From positions 310,001 to 374,000 of the forward strand of contig JAFIGX010000014.1 of NCBI GenBank assembly GCA_017849455.1: a stretch of 64,000 nucleotides of DNA. The letters run 5' to 3'. Below, one piece after another: positions 25,202-34,487 of this stretch. The translations under genes were made by a program, and so were the position numbers. Each line of letters starts with the position of its first letter. The first letter of the stretch is position 1. The stretch comes from Pseudobacter sp. (GTDB lineage Bacteria > Bacteroidota > Bacteroidia > Chitinophagales > Chitinophagaceae). The notes beneath the pieces were generated by a model. The model searched no databases and had not been told where the DNA came from. It was given only the letters and a program-made list of their open reading frames with translations.

Positions 25202-27334
25202 TCACACCTCTTCCTTCGCCAGCTTATAATAATCTTCCTGCAATTTTTTCTGGATCTCGAAAGGCACCGTAGCATATTCTTCGAAGCGCATATTGAATTT
25301 CGCTCTACCCTGCGTGATGGAACGGAGGGAAGAGGAATAATCGGCCATTTCAGCCAGCGGCACTTTCGTGATCACTTTGGTGAAATGCCCTTCCGTGTCC
25401 ATGCCTTCCACGATGGCGCGGCGCGTTTGCAGATCACCGATCACGGCGCCGGTGAGATCGTCCGGGCAAAGCACTTCCACATGGTAGATCGGCTCCAATA
25501 TCTGCGGATCTGCCTGCTGGAATGCCTGCTTGAAAGCCATCAGTCCGGCGATCTTGAAAGAAATATCATTCGAATCGACCGGGTGCATCTTGCCATCATA
25601 TACAGATACCCGTACATCCCGCACGAAAGAACCGGTAAGCGGTCCTTCCTGCATTTTTTCCATTACTCCTTTCAAGATGGAAGGCATGAAACGAGCGTCG
25701 ATGGCGCCGCCGACAATGCAATTGAAGTACACCAGCTTGCCGCCCCAATCGAGCGCGTATTCATCACGTCCACGCACATTGAGGCCCTTGGGATCGGGCA
25801 TTCCTTCATACCAGGGCTCTATGCGCATGAACACTTCCCCGAACTGCCCTGCCCCGCCGGATTGTTTCTTATGACGGTAATTCGATTCGGCCATCTTGCG
25901 GATCGTTTCGCGGTAAGGTATTCTCGGCCTGCTGAACCTGACCTCCACATTATGTAAATGCTCGATCTTCCATTTGATGATGCTGAGATGGAGCTCACCC
26001 AGGCAATGCAGGATGGTCTGTTTCAACTCCTGTGAGAATTCCACGATCACCGTAGGATCTTCTTCCTTCAATTGGTGTAGGGCCTGCGACAATTTATCTT
26101 CTTCCCCTTTCTTCATCGATTCGATGGCCATACTCATATTGGGTGCCGGGAATACGATCGGCTCCAACTCTATATTCTTTCCTTTTTCATGCAGGGTGTT
26201 ATTGACATGTGTGTTCTTCAGCTTCAGGGTAGCGCCGATATCGCCGGCGCAAAGCTCATTCGTGTTCATTCGCTTGTTGCCTTCCACTACAAAAAGCTGG
26301 TTAAGTTTTTCAGACACCCCCGTGGTCTCATTCACCAATTCCATTCCGCTCCGGATTGTGCCTGAATATACTTTGAAGAAAGACAGCTCACCCACATGCG
26401 GTTCAGTTACGGTCTTATAAATGAAAATACAGGCAGGCCCTTTGGCATCACAGGCCAGCCGCTGGCCGCTTTTGGTGGTCTGGGGCGGCATTTCATTGGC
26501 GCTCGGACACACATTATCGATAAAGCCCATCAGCCGGCCGCTGCCCATATTTCGTTCTGCAGAGAGGCAGAACAGCGGGAAGAGGTCGTGGTTGATCATC
26601 GCTTTCTTCATGCCTTCTTTCAGTTCGTCTTCATCCAGCTCGCCTTTGTCGAAATATTTTTCCATCAGGCTCTCATCGTTGCTGGCAACTGCTTCCACAA
26701 GCTCGCGGTGGAGCTCGTCGGCCTTTGCCTTTTCTTCTTCGGGGATCGGCAATTTCTCCGGCTTGCCACCGGCATCATGGAATTTGTAAAGGGTCATGCG
26801 CAGTACGTCGATGATACCGTGGAAGCCGGCGCCCTGCTGCTGTGGGTATTGCACCACTACTACTTTATTGCCGAAATGTGTTTTCGCTTCCTGTACGGTC
26901 GTATCGAAATCGGCATTGTCATCATCGAGCTTGTTCACTGCAAAGATCATGGGCGTCCTGAACCGTTCGGTATAATCCCAAATAATATCGGTGCCTACTT
27001 CCACACCGGTGGTGGCATTGAGGAGCATGATGCCCGTATCAGCCACGCGGAGGGCGGAAACCACTTCGCCCGCGAAATCATCATAACCGGGCGTATCGAT
27101 GATATTGATCTTGTAACCCCGCCATTTGGTGTGGAGTAATTTGGAGAAGATGGAATTGCCTCTTTCCTGTTCCAGTTCGTGGTAATCACTGACTGTATTG
27201 CGTTCCAGAACAGAGCCGCGGCGGGTGATCAGGCCGGCCTCAAACAGCATACACTCCGCCAATGTTGTCTTACCGGAGCCTGCATGACCCAGCAAGACAA
27301 TGTTTTTTACGTGTGAGGTATCGAATTCTGGCAT
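25202..27334 (-). CDS. Elongation factor G paralogue (EF-G2)
   Basis: A 710-residue translation GTPase with all EF-G domains. G1 is GHAGSGKT (16-23) and G4 NKLD. Two switch positions differ from canonical EF-G: the switch I RGITI reads RGNSI (58-62), and switch II DTPGH reads DTPGY with Tyr84 in place of the His that aligns the attacking water. Domains II-V are complete, including HCLGELHLSIIKWKIE and the domain IV tip region SGGAGQFGEVFMRIEP. A Bacteroides EF-G paralogue has been reported to work without GTP hydrolysis; this protein fits that type by sequence. The housekeeping fusA must lie elsewhere. Confidence 0.88.
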   Translation of the reverse strand: MPEFDTSHVKNIVLLGHAGSGKTTLAECMLFEAGLITRRGSVLERNTVSDYHELEQERGNSIFSKLLHTKWRGYKINIIDTPGYDDFAGEVVSALRVADTGIMLLNATTGVEVGTDIIWDYTERFRTPMIFAVNKLDDDNADFDTTVQEAKTHFGNKVVVVQYPQQQGAGFHGIIDVLRMTLYKFHDAGGKPEKLPIPEEEKAKADELHRELVEAVASNDESLMEKYFDKGELDEDELKEGMKKAMINHDLFPLFCLSAERNMGSGRLMGFIDNVCPSANEMPPQTTKSGQRLACDAKGPACIFIYKTVTEPHVGELSFFKVYSGTIRSGMELVNETTGVSEKLNQLFVVEGNKRMNTNELCAGDIGATLKLKNTHVNNTLHEKGKNIELEPIVFPAPNMSMAIESMKKGEEDKLSQALHQLKEEDPTVIVEFSQELKQTILHCLGELHLSIIKWKIEHLHNVEVRFSRPRIPYRETIRKMAESNYRHKKQSGGAGQFGEVFMRIEPWYEGMPDPKGLNVRGRDEYALDWGGKLVYFNCIVGGAIDARFMPSILKGVMEKMQEGPLTGSFVRDVRVSVYDGKMHPVDSNDISFKIAGLMAFKQAFQQADPQILEPIYHVEVLCPDDLTGAVIGDLQTRRAIVEGMDTEGHFTKVITKVPLAEMADYSSSLRSITQGRAKFNMRFEEYATVPFEIQKKLQEDYYKLAKEEV

Positions 27335-27466
27335 AACAAATCGGTTTTATGATGAATTATTTTTTTTATGCCTTTTCAAGGGATGGGAGTTACGGGCTGC
27401 AATGGCGATATACTATTGCAGGGGAAATGAAGTATGTCGGGCATTCCGGGGAACAGTATGGAATAA

Positions 27467-27847
27467 TTACCGCGCTCGGCTGATGAAATCAGCGAATTCC
27501 TTTCTTAAGTCCTGTAATGTGTGTTCGAGATTCTGGTAGTCGTCGTAGAGGTGTTCGTGGTCTGTGACTGTGTCGTCTGCGATCTGGCCGTCGTTAAGAG
27601 AATTTTCTGAGGTGATCCGGCGGTCATGGCCTTTGATAGCCTGTTTGAGATCGTGAATGTTGATGAGATGGATGTGGAATTGATTGTCGAGGTGTTCAAC
27701 TTCCTGAAGTGCCTCTTTTTGCGATTGACGTCCGGCCACTTCCTGGAGGCGGGATTTCAGTTGGCCGAATTCGTCCCGATAAGAACGCAATGTCTCCCTC
27801 CAGGCATTGCATTCTCTTGACAACTGTGCGACATCTGTGGTTACCAT
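27467..27847 (-). CDS. Coiled-coil hypothetical protein
   Basis: A 126-residue acidic, helical protein without signal peptide. Long heptad-like stretches run through WRETLRSYRDEFGQLKSRLQ and DDYQNLEHTLQDLRKEFADF, joined by a His/Asp-rich middle. No family recognised. It lies upstream of EF-G2 in the same direction with a 132-base gap. Confidence 0.55.
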   Translation of the reverse strand: MVTTDVAQLSRECNAWRETLRSYRDEFGQLKSRLQEVAGRQSQKEALQEVEHLDNQFHIHLINIHDLKQAIKGHDRRITSENSLNDGQIADDTVTDHEHLYDDYQNLEHTLQDLRKEFADFISRAR

Positions 27848-28172
27848 GGGAGAAAAATTTAGGTGAAGAAATAAAAAAAAGAGCTGCGGTTGTATTCTAC
27901 GGGTAGGATTGGAAAGGCGCGGCAGACTGCGCCCTGGCGTTGTTCTAATTTAGTAAAGTTTTCGGGAAAAAACTGTTGGATAGATGTAAAAATTATGCAC
28001 CAGGGGAGGGATGAAAGGTTGATAAGTTGACAGGTTGAAAAGTTGATATGTTAACCAGGAGGCCCATGCAATTCGGGTTCTCCCTTGTCAACATATCAAC
28101 TTTTCAACCTGTCAACCTATCTTTACACCTGCCCGGCCACCGGATCAAACACTATAAGCATTATAAATCAAC
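27848..28172. other. Intergenic region before dnaG
   Basis: About 325 bases with the octamer-ladder hairpin at 28018-28118 and no gene. No clear promoter consensus seen for dnaG. Confidence 0.5.
28018..28118. repeat. Octamer-ladder hairpin, copy C
   Basis: Five octamers in phase on the left (GTTGATAA, GTTGACAG, GTTGAAAA, GTTGATAT, GTTAACCA). The right arm, inverted, carries GTTGACAG, GTTGAAAA, GTTGATAT, GTTGACAA. The loop forms its own stem (GGAGGCCC/CGGGTTCTCC). This is the clearest copy of the 8-base class. Confidence 0.85.
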
Positions 28173-30104
28173 GTGATAAGCCAGCAGACCATACAGCAGA
28201 TACTCAGCAGGATCGATATCGTGGAGATCGTCGGCGGCTTTGTGAAGCTCAAGAAAAGGGGGATCAACTATCTCGGCCTCTGCCCTTTCCACAATGAAAA
28301 AACGCCTTCCTTCACTGTCTCCGCCACCAAGGAGATCTACAAATGCTTCGGATGCGGAAAGAGCGGCAATACCATCAGCTTCCTCATGGAGCATGAGAAA
28401 TATTCCTATGTAGAAGCGTTGCGATGGCTTGCCAACAAATACAATGTAGAGGTCGAAGAAACAGCCGTAAGCCCGGAGGTAAGGCAACAGCAGCAGGTAG
28501 CCGATAGTTTGTACATCATCAACCAGTTTGCACAAAAATATTTTTCCGAAAAATTATTCCAGGATGAGGAAGGACAGGATATTGGCCTGAGCTATCTCAA
28601 GGAAAGAGGGTTCCGCGATGAGATCCTTCACAAATTCCAGGTAGGTTATTGCCTGCAGGAAAGAGATGCATTCGTACGCACGGCGCTTGCTGCACAATAT
28701 AATCTCGAGCTTTTGCAAAAGAGCGGGCTGGTGGTCGTGCGTGATGATAGACCTGTAGATAATTACCGAGGCCGCATCATATTTCCCGTACATAACCAAA
28801 GCGGTAAGATCATCGGCTTCGGCGCCCGTATCATCGGCAAGAACGACAGGGCGCCCAAATACATCAATACACCGGAAAATGAACTGTACATCAAGAGCAA
28901 GATCCTGTACGGTTCCTATTTCGCCAGGCAGGCGATCGATAAGCATGATGAATGCCTGCTGGTAGAAGGTTATACCGATGTAATCTCTTTACACCAGGCC
29001 GGTATCGAGAATGTAGTGGCATCCGGCGGTACTTCGCTCACGCCCGACCAGTTGCGGCTGGTAAAAAAATATACCAACAACCTCACCATCATCTATGATG
29101 GGGATTCTGCAGGGGTGAAAGCTGCACTCCGCGGGCTCGACCTGGCACTGGAAGAAGGGCTGAACGTAAAGCTGGTGCTGATCCCCGACAATGAAGACCC
29201 CGACAGCTATGTGAACAAGATCGGGGCTGCACAGTTCCAGGAATTCATCAGGAACAACAGGAAAGATTTTATTCTCTTCCAACTGGAAGTATCGTTGAAG
29301 GATGTCGGCGACGATTCCAATAAAAAAGCAGCCGTGGTGAACCAGATCGCGGAAACCATTGCGAGGCTCAACAAGGTGGAGGACTTCACCAGGCAGCAGG
29401 ATTATATCCGCCGTTGTTCTCAGTTACTGCGGATCGAAGAGGCCGGACTGAACGCCCTCGTCAATAAATTCATCCGGGATAAGGTATCGAAACAGGAACA
29501 AAGATCACTTCCTGATGGTCCGGCATTCAACGATGCCGGCATGCCGCCTGCCTTCACGGATGAAGATCCGTTGGTACTGCTGAACAAAGATGAACAATCC
29601 GAAAGAGCGATGGTGCGCTGCCTCCTCGAATTCGGCGGCAAACCCTGGAGCGATACCGGAAGCGTGGCCGAATTCCTCTTTGAAGAGTTTGAAGAGAACA
29701 GCCTGATCGATAGCCGGGAGCTGCTGCGGGTGGTAGACCTGTACAAGACCTGGTATAATGAAGGTATCGAGCCGGGGCCAAAGAATTTTCTCTATCATGA
29801 AGACCTTTCCCTCAGTACACTGGTGGTGGCCATCATGGATTTCCCCTATGAGCTGAGCCAGAACTGGAGCGAACATTTCGATGGAAAAATGCCTACACGG
29901 GAAGATCTCTACAAGGAAGAAGTGATCTCTACCGTCAATTATCTGAAATTGCGGAAGATCAAAAGGCTCATCGAAGAGAACCAGCAAGACCTGGCCCACG
30001 ACCATACCCCCGAAGAACAACTCATGCTGATCCAGACCCACCAGCATTTGAAAATCCTGGAACTGGAGCTGACGAAAAAACTGGGTACGGTAATTTTGCG
30101 CTAA
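28173..30104 (+). CDS. dnaG: DNA primase
   Basis: A 643-residue primase that makes RNA primers for replication. CHC2 zinc finger at about 39-68 (CPFHNEKTPS, YKCFGCGKSG), catalytic core with the Toprim block ECLLVEGYTDVISLHQAG and IIYDGDSAGVKA, then a C-terminal helicase-interacting region. The start is GTG at 28173, since MISQQTIQQILSRIDIVEIV is the conserved primase N-terminus and no ATG is near. Length is normal for Bacteroidota DnaG. Confidence 0.96.
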   Translation: MISQQTIQQILSRIDIVEIVGGFVKLKKRGINYLGLCPFHNEKTPSFTVSATKEIYKCFGCGKSGNTISFLMEHEKYSYVEALRWLANKYNVEVEETAVSPEVRQQQQVADSLYIINQFAQKYFSEKLFQDEEGQDIGLSYLKERGFRDEILHKFQVGYCLQERDAFVRTALAAQYNLELLQKSGLVVVRDDRPVDNYRGRIIFPVHNQSGKIIGFGARIIGKNDRAPKYINTPENELYIKSKILYGSYFARQAIDKHDECLLVEGYTDVISLHQAGIENVVASGGTSLTPDQLRLVKKYTNNLTIIYDGDSAGVKAALRGLDLALEEGLNVKLVLIPDNEDPDSYVNKIGAAQFQEFIRNNRKDFILFQLEVSLKDVGDDSNKKAAVVNQIAETIARLNKVEDFTRQQDYIRRCSQLLRIEEAGLNALVNKFIRDKVSKQEQRSLPDGPAFNDAGMPPAFTDEDPLVLLNKDEQSERAMVRCLLEFGGKPWSDTGSVAEFLFEEFEENSLIDSRELLRVVDLYKTWYNEGIEPGPKNFLYHEDLSLSTLVVAIMDFPYELSQNWSEHFDGKMPTREDLYKEEVISTVNYLKLRKIKRLIEENQQDLAHDHTPEEQLMLIQTHQHLKILELELTKKLGTVILR

Positions 30105-30148
30105 TTGATTAAGGTACCGTTATCACAAAAATTTTCGGCATTGGCGTG

Positions 30149-30667
30149 TCAGGCTTTTTCCAATAACATATCGCTATACGAATGATGCAGGAGGTCTTCC
30201 TCCCTGATACCGAAAGCGTGCAAGTAATGATTGCATTGTTCATGTAGCTTTTCTACAGGTAGATCGATGATCTTATTGCCGGCTTCTATTTCAACGAAAT
30301 GCCCCAGTCCTTCCAGTTCATCGATATGGAATTTGACATTATCGATAAAATAGATCTCCCGTTTTTTGGCGACGGTGACTTTGATGCCTATGGCGTTAGT
30401 GAGTATTGTTTTCAATTCATTTCCATTCTCTACCGGTAACAACCTGAAATCGGATTGTTTCGGGCCGGACTGGTCGGGCCTTTGATAATAAATGAGGTTG
30501 TTCTCGATATTTCCCTGCCGTAATTTGAGGCGGCCTGAACGGGTATTGAAATAAGTATCGGTCTGGTGATCGGTACCATGGAATACTGCGCCGTGAGCAA
30601 GCAGGTATTTACGTATGGCATCCGGGTGAGTGGTCCTTGCTTTGATCTCGATATTGATGAGCGACAT
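30149..30667 (-). CDS. CYTH domain protein (class IV adenylate cyclase-like)
   Basis: A 172-residue protein of the CYTH superfamily, which acts on triphosphates (cAMP synthesis, thiamine triphosphate or inorganic triphosphate hydrolysis). The N-terminal signature NIEIKAR is the CyaB-like form of ExExK, followed by LKLRQGNIENNLIYYQRPD and HIDELEGLGHFVEIE, whose acidic residues bind the metal in the beta tunnel. The reaction cannot be told from sequence. Start at 30667 (MSLINIEIKA), with an alternative ATG at 30676. Confidence 0.82.
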   Translation of the reverse strand: MSLINIEIKARTTHPDAIRKYLLAHGAVFHGTDHQTDTYFNTRSGRLKLRQGNIENNLIYYQRPDQSGPKQSDFRLLPVENGNELKTILTNAIGIKVTVAKKREIYFIDNVKFHIDELEGLGHFVEIEAGNKIIDLPVEKLHEQCNHYLHAFGIREEDLLHHSYSDMLLEKA

Positions 30668-30691
30668 AGCCTGCATTGATTTGTGGCAATA

Positions 30692-31021
30692 TTATCGATT
30701 CTTTATCAACCGAGACTTTAATATTTTATCAAGTTCTTCATCAAAAATATTCTCCTTTTTGCTTTTATCGTAAACGGATAAAACATAGACTGCATTTTGG
30801 ATGATCTTTACTTGAATGATCACGCGAGCACCACCTGATTGTCCTGCGTTCTTATCTGAAATGGCCATTCTCACTTTGTAACAATCTTTTCCTAAAGGAA
30901 CATTGCCGGTGATAGGATCTTTTTTCAATTGTTGTTGCAATTTGTAAAAATCTTCACCAATATGGAGATACTTCTTTTTCAGGGCCTTTGCTTCCCTGAT
31001 AAAAAGTTCAGTTGGAATGAT
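30692..31021 (-). CDS. RelE/ParE family toxin without a standard start codon
   Basis: The reading frame encodes about 109 residues like RelE-type toxins: IIPTELFIREAKALKKKY, GNVPLGKDCYKVRMAIS and the signature QSGGARVIIQVKI, ending in YDKSKKENIFDEELDKIL. RelE-type toxins inhibit growth, often by cutting mRNA on the ribosome. The gene follows the antitoxin directly, but the frame has no ATG or GTG; the conserved part begins at ATC/ATT (31021-31016), and the first TTG (30940) would remove 27 conserved residues. Either a rare start is used or the toxin has been silenced by a start mutation. Confidence 0.65.
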   Translation of the reverse strand: MIPTELFIREAKALKKKYLHIGEDFYKLQQQLKKDPITGNVPLGKDCYKVRMAISDKNAGQSGGARVIIQVKIIQNAVYVLSVYDKSKKENIFDEELDKILKSRLIKNR

Positions 31022-31022
31022 G

Positions 31023-31253
31023 CTATAATTCTTCGAGGAAATTGTCGAAAGATATAGATTTACGTTTGCCTGATTGTATGTTTTCTGCCTCTTTCAGACT
31101 ACGTAAAATCCTATTGGCTTGTTTTTTCGCCTTTATTCTTGCAATGGTTTTCACCAACACATTTATATGCGTAGGTTTTGATTGTTTGGCATTTTCTAAG
31201 TGTATGGAGTGTGCCATTAGGACCAAAAATAATATTTTTTTATCATACAACAA
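31023..31253 (-). CDS. Antitoxin of the RelE-type pair
   Basis: A 76-residue (or 64-residue from the second ATG at 31217) protein whose end, RILRSLKEAENIQSGKRKSISFDNFLEEL, broken here as SLKEAENIQSGK and SFDNFLEEL, is typical of small antitoxins encoded before RelE toxins. It would neutralise the toxin and repress the operon. The hydrophobic MLYDKKILFLVLM at the longer N-terminus is atypical and favours the shorter form. The toxin frame begins two bases beyond its stop. Confidence 0.65.
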   Translation of the reverse strand: MLYDKKILFLVLMAHSIHLENAKQSKPTHINVLVKTIARIKAKKQANRILRSLKEAENIQSGKRKSISFDNFLEEL

Positions 31254-31329
31254 AAGCCTGATGTACTATTCGGATAAACCGATCAATACATCGGGCTTTA
31301 TAATGCAGACTGATAATTTCTTTGGGAAC

Positions 31330-31785
31330 TCAATTCACCATTGCAGGCGCAGGCGAAGAAGCTCTTTTTCCGGCCGTCACACGGCGGGCCCCTTTCGGTG
31401 CATTCACTTTGTTGAAACGCATGGCTGTCCATACATGGTCCAGCGCAACTTCATCGATCCTTTCAAAACCTGCGTCACAAACACAGTTCCAGCTACATTG
31501 CCGGTTGAGATCGGTAGCGATCTTACTGGTGGACTTCGGATAGGCAATCCAGAATTTACCGTCTTCCTGCAAAGCAGGGAGCACCTCTTTGAGAATGCAG
31601 CTTAACTGGTTCTCGTTAACGGCAAACACCAGTGCAAAGTCTATTTTACGGGCTTTCAGCAGCGGTGTAACATTCTTGGCAAATGATAATTTGACAAATT
31701 GTTTCTCGATAGAGGAAGGGAGACCTTGGATCAGCACATTTTTTTCCTCCTGTAGCCGAAGCTTTTCTAACAAGTTTTGCGACAT
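31330..31785 (-). CDS. DUF3052-like protein
   Basis: A 151-residue cytosolic protein resembling DUF3052 family members: KNVLIQGLPSSIEKQF, the central ALVFAVNENQLSCILKEVLP, then DGKFWIAYPKSTSKIATDL and LDHVWTAMRFNKV. The fold recalls a truncated methyltransferase domain without a SAM motif. The C-terminal 20 residues are basic and Ala/Pro-rich. Function unknown. Confidence 0.65.
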   Translation of the reverse strand: MSQNLLEKLRLQEEKNVLIQGLPSSIEKQFVKLSFAKNVTPLLKARKIDFALVFAVNENQLSCILKEVLPALQEDGKFWIAYPKSTSKIATDLNRQCSWNCVCDAGFERIDEVALDHVWTAMRFNKVNAPKGARRVTAGKRASSPAPAMVN

Positions 31786-31923
31786 GCCTGAGAAGTTTTT
31801 GGTATAGCTTAGGGTTAAAAAGATGGGATTGCAAAGGTAGGTAAAATGCCCTAACCTCCCAACTAATTTTGTACAAGCAATGTCCTCAGGACGGATTAAA
31901 ATGAAATTAAATTCTAATATATT

Positions 31924-32733
31924 TTATCTACCCACTGGTTTATAATACTGTAAGGCTTCAGGCATCAGCTCTCTCAGCTTCTCGATACGCTTGGCTTCTG
32001 CAGGGTGTGTGCTGAGGATCTCAGGTGGTTTTTGTCCGTTCCCGGCCTTTTCCATTCTTTCCCACAAGGGAATTGCTTCCTGCGGATTGTAACCGGCCAT
32101 AGCGGAGAAAATAAGTCCGAATTTATCAGCTTCGAGTTCCTGGCTTCTTGAAAAAGGCAACATCACACCTACATTGGAACCGATACCGTAGGCATTCATC
32201 AGCAGGCTCTGTGCTGCAGGTGTCTTATTGGCGACAGCCACTGATAACGCAACGCCTCCCAATTGTTGCAAAGCGCCGCGGCTCATGCGTTCATTACCAT
32301 GTTTGGCGAGAGCGTGCGCAATTTCGTGCCCCATAACCACCGCCAGTGCCGCTTCATTCTGTGTGATAGGTAACAGACCAGTATATACTACGATCTTACC
32401 GCCAGGCATACACCAGGCATTCACTTCTTTCGAATCGACGAGATTGTATTCCCACTTATACCCTTCCAGTTCTTTCGATAATCCTTTGGTAGCATAATAG
32501 CTGTTGATGGCATTGGTAAGCCTGGTGCCTACACGCCTTACCATTTCCGCATCCTTGTTGGAACCGGTGCTGACCACCCTGTTCTCGCTGAGGAATTGTC
32601 GGTATTGCTGGGAAGCCATATTCTGGATATCCGCTTCATTGTAGAGAGTGAGCTGGTTCTTTCCTGTAATGGCATTCTGCGAACATCCCATTACCAGGAG
32701 CATAAAGCCGGCTAGAACGATAGTGCGTTGCAT
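31924..32733 (-). CDS. M48 family metallopeptidase lipoprotein
   Basis: A 269-residue exported zinc protease of the BepA/LoiP type, which takes part in outer-membrane protein quality control. Lipobox LVMGC gives a lipidated Cys at about 17. The catalytic motif VMGHEIAHALAKHGNER (HExxH) and the third ligand region SQELEADKFGL are intact. A frame extension of 16 codons to 32781 exists, but the promoter lies inside it, so MQRTIVLAGF at 32733 is the start. Confidence 0.9.
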   Translation of the reverse strand: MQRTIVLAGFMLLVMGCSQNAITGKNQLTLYNEADIQNMASQQYRQFLSENRVVSTGSNKDAEMVRRVGTRLTNAINSYYATKGLSKELEGYKWEYNLVDSKEVNAWCMPGGKIVVYTGLLPITQNEAALAVVMGHEIAHALAKHGNERMSRGALQQLGGVALSVAVANKTPAAQSLLMNAYGIGSNVGVMLPFSRSQELEADKFGLIFSAMAGYNPQEAIPLWERMEKAGNGQKPPEILSTHPAEAKRIEKLRELMPEALQYYKPVGR

Positions 32734-32748
32734 GAGGAGTTGTTTTGT

Positions 32749-32756
32749 CAAAGTTA
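32749..32756 (-). promoter_or_regulatory. -7 element for the M48 gene
   Basis: TAACTTTG on the minus strand matches TAnnTTTG, 15 bases before the ATG. A TTG lies 18 bases further upstream (32775-32777). Confidence 0.55.
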
Positions 32757-32840
32757 GAAAATCAATGATTGTACCAATCACGAAAAATTTTCGTGCTAAC
32801 CTTAACCTGGACCTGGTTTAACAAGATGTAAAGGAAAAAA

Positions 32841-33503
32841 TCATTCGGGTTTATCGTCCCTGCGGCGCATCTTCCTGCGGTCGCGGTACTTCAGGATCGG
32901 CACTTTGCTTTCACTGCCCCGCAGCAGACGGCTGATATTTTTCTGGTGTGTCAGGATCACCAGTAGTGCCACTGCGATGGCGAAAGCCCTGTACAGCGGC
33001 TCTTTTTCATTGAAGATAACAAGTATAAAAACGGCGAAGGCCACACTGGCCAATATCGAGCTCAGGGAAACGAAGCGGGTGAGGTATAATACCAGCAGGA
33101 ATACGCCTACGCAGCATACAGCTACGATGGGTTGAATGGCGAGCACCATCCCGAATAAGGTAGCCACTCCTTTGCCCCCGCGAAAATCGGCCCAGATAGG
33201 AAAGATATGTCCCAGTACAGCCGCCAGTCCGAGCCCCACCATCAGATTGGTGCGGTCCCATTCACTGGTAGTATAATACGGTAATAATAAATAGAGGCTG
33301 GTGGCGGCCACGCCTTTCAGTACGTCCATCACCATTACAAAAGTGCCCCACCTGGAGCCCAGGACCCGGAATGTATTGGTAGCGCCGGCATTGCCGCTTC
33401 CGTAGTCGCGGATGTCGATGCCGAAGAACGCCTTACTGACCCAGACAGCAGTGGGAACAGAGCCGATCAAATACGCTATTACAATGAGAAAAGCCTCTTT
33501 CAT
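32841..33503 (-). CDS. plsY: Glycerol-3-phosphate acyltransferase PlsY
   Basis: A 220-residue integral membrane enzyme that transfers the acyl group of acyl-phosphate to glycerol 3-phosphate, the first step of phospholipid synthesis. Conserved loops are present: GSVPTAVWVSK near the start, YGSGNAGATNTFRVLG, FPIWADFRGGKGVATLFG and a third loop ILTHQKNISRLLRG. Five to seven hydrophobic helices. Length normal, with a basic tail. Confidence 0.94.
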   Translation of the reverse strand: MKEAFLIVIAYLIGSVPTAVWVSKAFFGIDIRDYGSGNAGATNTFRVLGSRWGTFVMVMDVLKGVAATSLYLLLPYYTTSEWDRTNLMVGLGLAAVLGHIFPIWADFRGGKGVATLFGMVLAIQPIVAVCCVGVFLLVLYLTRFVSLSSILASVAFAVFILVIFNEKEPLYRAFAIAVALLVILTHQKNISRLLRGSESKVPILKYRDRRKMRRRDDKPE

Positions 33504-33575
33504 TGAATAGTTGGTTGAAGTTGGAAAACGAAAATACGAAAAAAAAAACGGTTTAACTTATTGTGAATTAATATT

Positions 33576-33677
33576 GTCCGACCAGTATTCGTGAGATGTG
33601 CCGGATAAATGCGATAAATTGCCTATGTAGAGGCATATCCCATAAATCCCATCTATCCTAAAAATCCCAGTTCAGAC
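33576..33677. repeat. Nonamer-ladder pair, left arm decayed
   Basis: The right arm 33637-33677 (minus strand: GTCTGAACTGGGATTTTT and GGAT steps every 9 bases) is intact. The left arm from 33576 (GTCCGACC...) keeps only part of the pattern. The right head provides the TGA stop of prmA (GTC TGA). Confidence 0.75.
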
Positions 33678-34487
33678 AAATTTCAAAGCAATCCAGTTCT
33701 GCCGTTCCATTATATCTTCAATTTTTAATGCATGCTTTATTGCTTCTGCCTCAATATCCTGCCGGTCGCCCGACAATAATCCACTCATTATTACAACGCC
33801 GCCGGGCCTTAAATGTTGCCGGATAGCCCCCATATTTCCCAATAATACATTTTTGTTAATGTTGGCGAGAATAACGTCGAAATGACCCTCCCTATTCAGG
33901 GAATCGGCCTTTTCAAGGGTTATGGCGCTGCAATGGTTGATGGCGATATTCTCTGCCGCATTTTCGATGCTCCAGTCGTCATTGTCGATCGCCTTCACCA
34001 CCGATGCCCCGCACTGCTCTGCGAGGATCGCCAGGATACCGGTACCTGTTCCGAAATCGAGCACCTGTTTATTTTCGATATCTAACGTTGCCATATATGC
34101 GATCATCATCCAGGTAGTGGCATGATGGCCCGTTCCGAAACTCATTTTAGGTGTAATGACCAGTTCATGCCGCACATTCGTAATGGGAACATGAAAGTGT
34201 GCCCTGACGGCACAGAAGTCATTCACCACTACCGGTTCGAAATGCTGTTCCCAGGTAGCATTCCAGTTGGTAGGAGGCACTACTGCCCTGCTCACTTCCA
34301 GGTCTTTGATCCCGGTGATGTCTGCAAACGCAGCTTCATCCCAGGATGGTTCCGGGATGAAGGCCGACAAGGTATCGATGCCTTCTTCGAATCCTTCGAA
34401 CCCGATCTCGCTCAACTGTGCGATCAGTATTTCCTGTTGTTCTTTCGACAACGGACGGAATGTGAAATGGAGATATGTCTGAACCAT
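33672..34487 (-). CDS. prmA: Ribosomal protein L11 methyltransferase
   Basis: A 271-residue SAM-dependent enzyme that trimethylates ribosomal protein L11. It has the substrate-recognition N-domain, then ITPKMSFGTGHHATTWMMIAYM, the SAM loop LDFGTGTGILAILAEQCG and the catalytic DVILANINKNVLL (the NPPY-like position reads ANIN, as usual for PrmA). Both ends of the gene lie in ladder repeats: the ATG and the codons VQT come from the repeat head at 34477-34489, and the stop from the head at 33670-33677. Confidence 0.94.
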   Translation of the reverse strand: MVQTYLHFTFRPLSKEQQEILIAQLSEIGFEGFEEGIDTLSAFIPEPSWDEAAFADITGIKDLEVSRAVVPPTNWNATWEQHFEPVVVNDFCAVRAHFHVPITNVRHELVITPKMSFGTGHHATTWMMIAYMATLDIENKQVLDFGTGTGILAILAEQCGASVVKAIDNDDWSIENAAENIAINHCSAITLEKADSLNREGHFDVILANINKNVLLGNMGAIRQHLRPGGVVIMSGLLSGDRQDIEAEAIKHALKIEDIMERQNWIALKFV

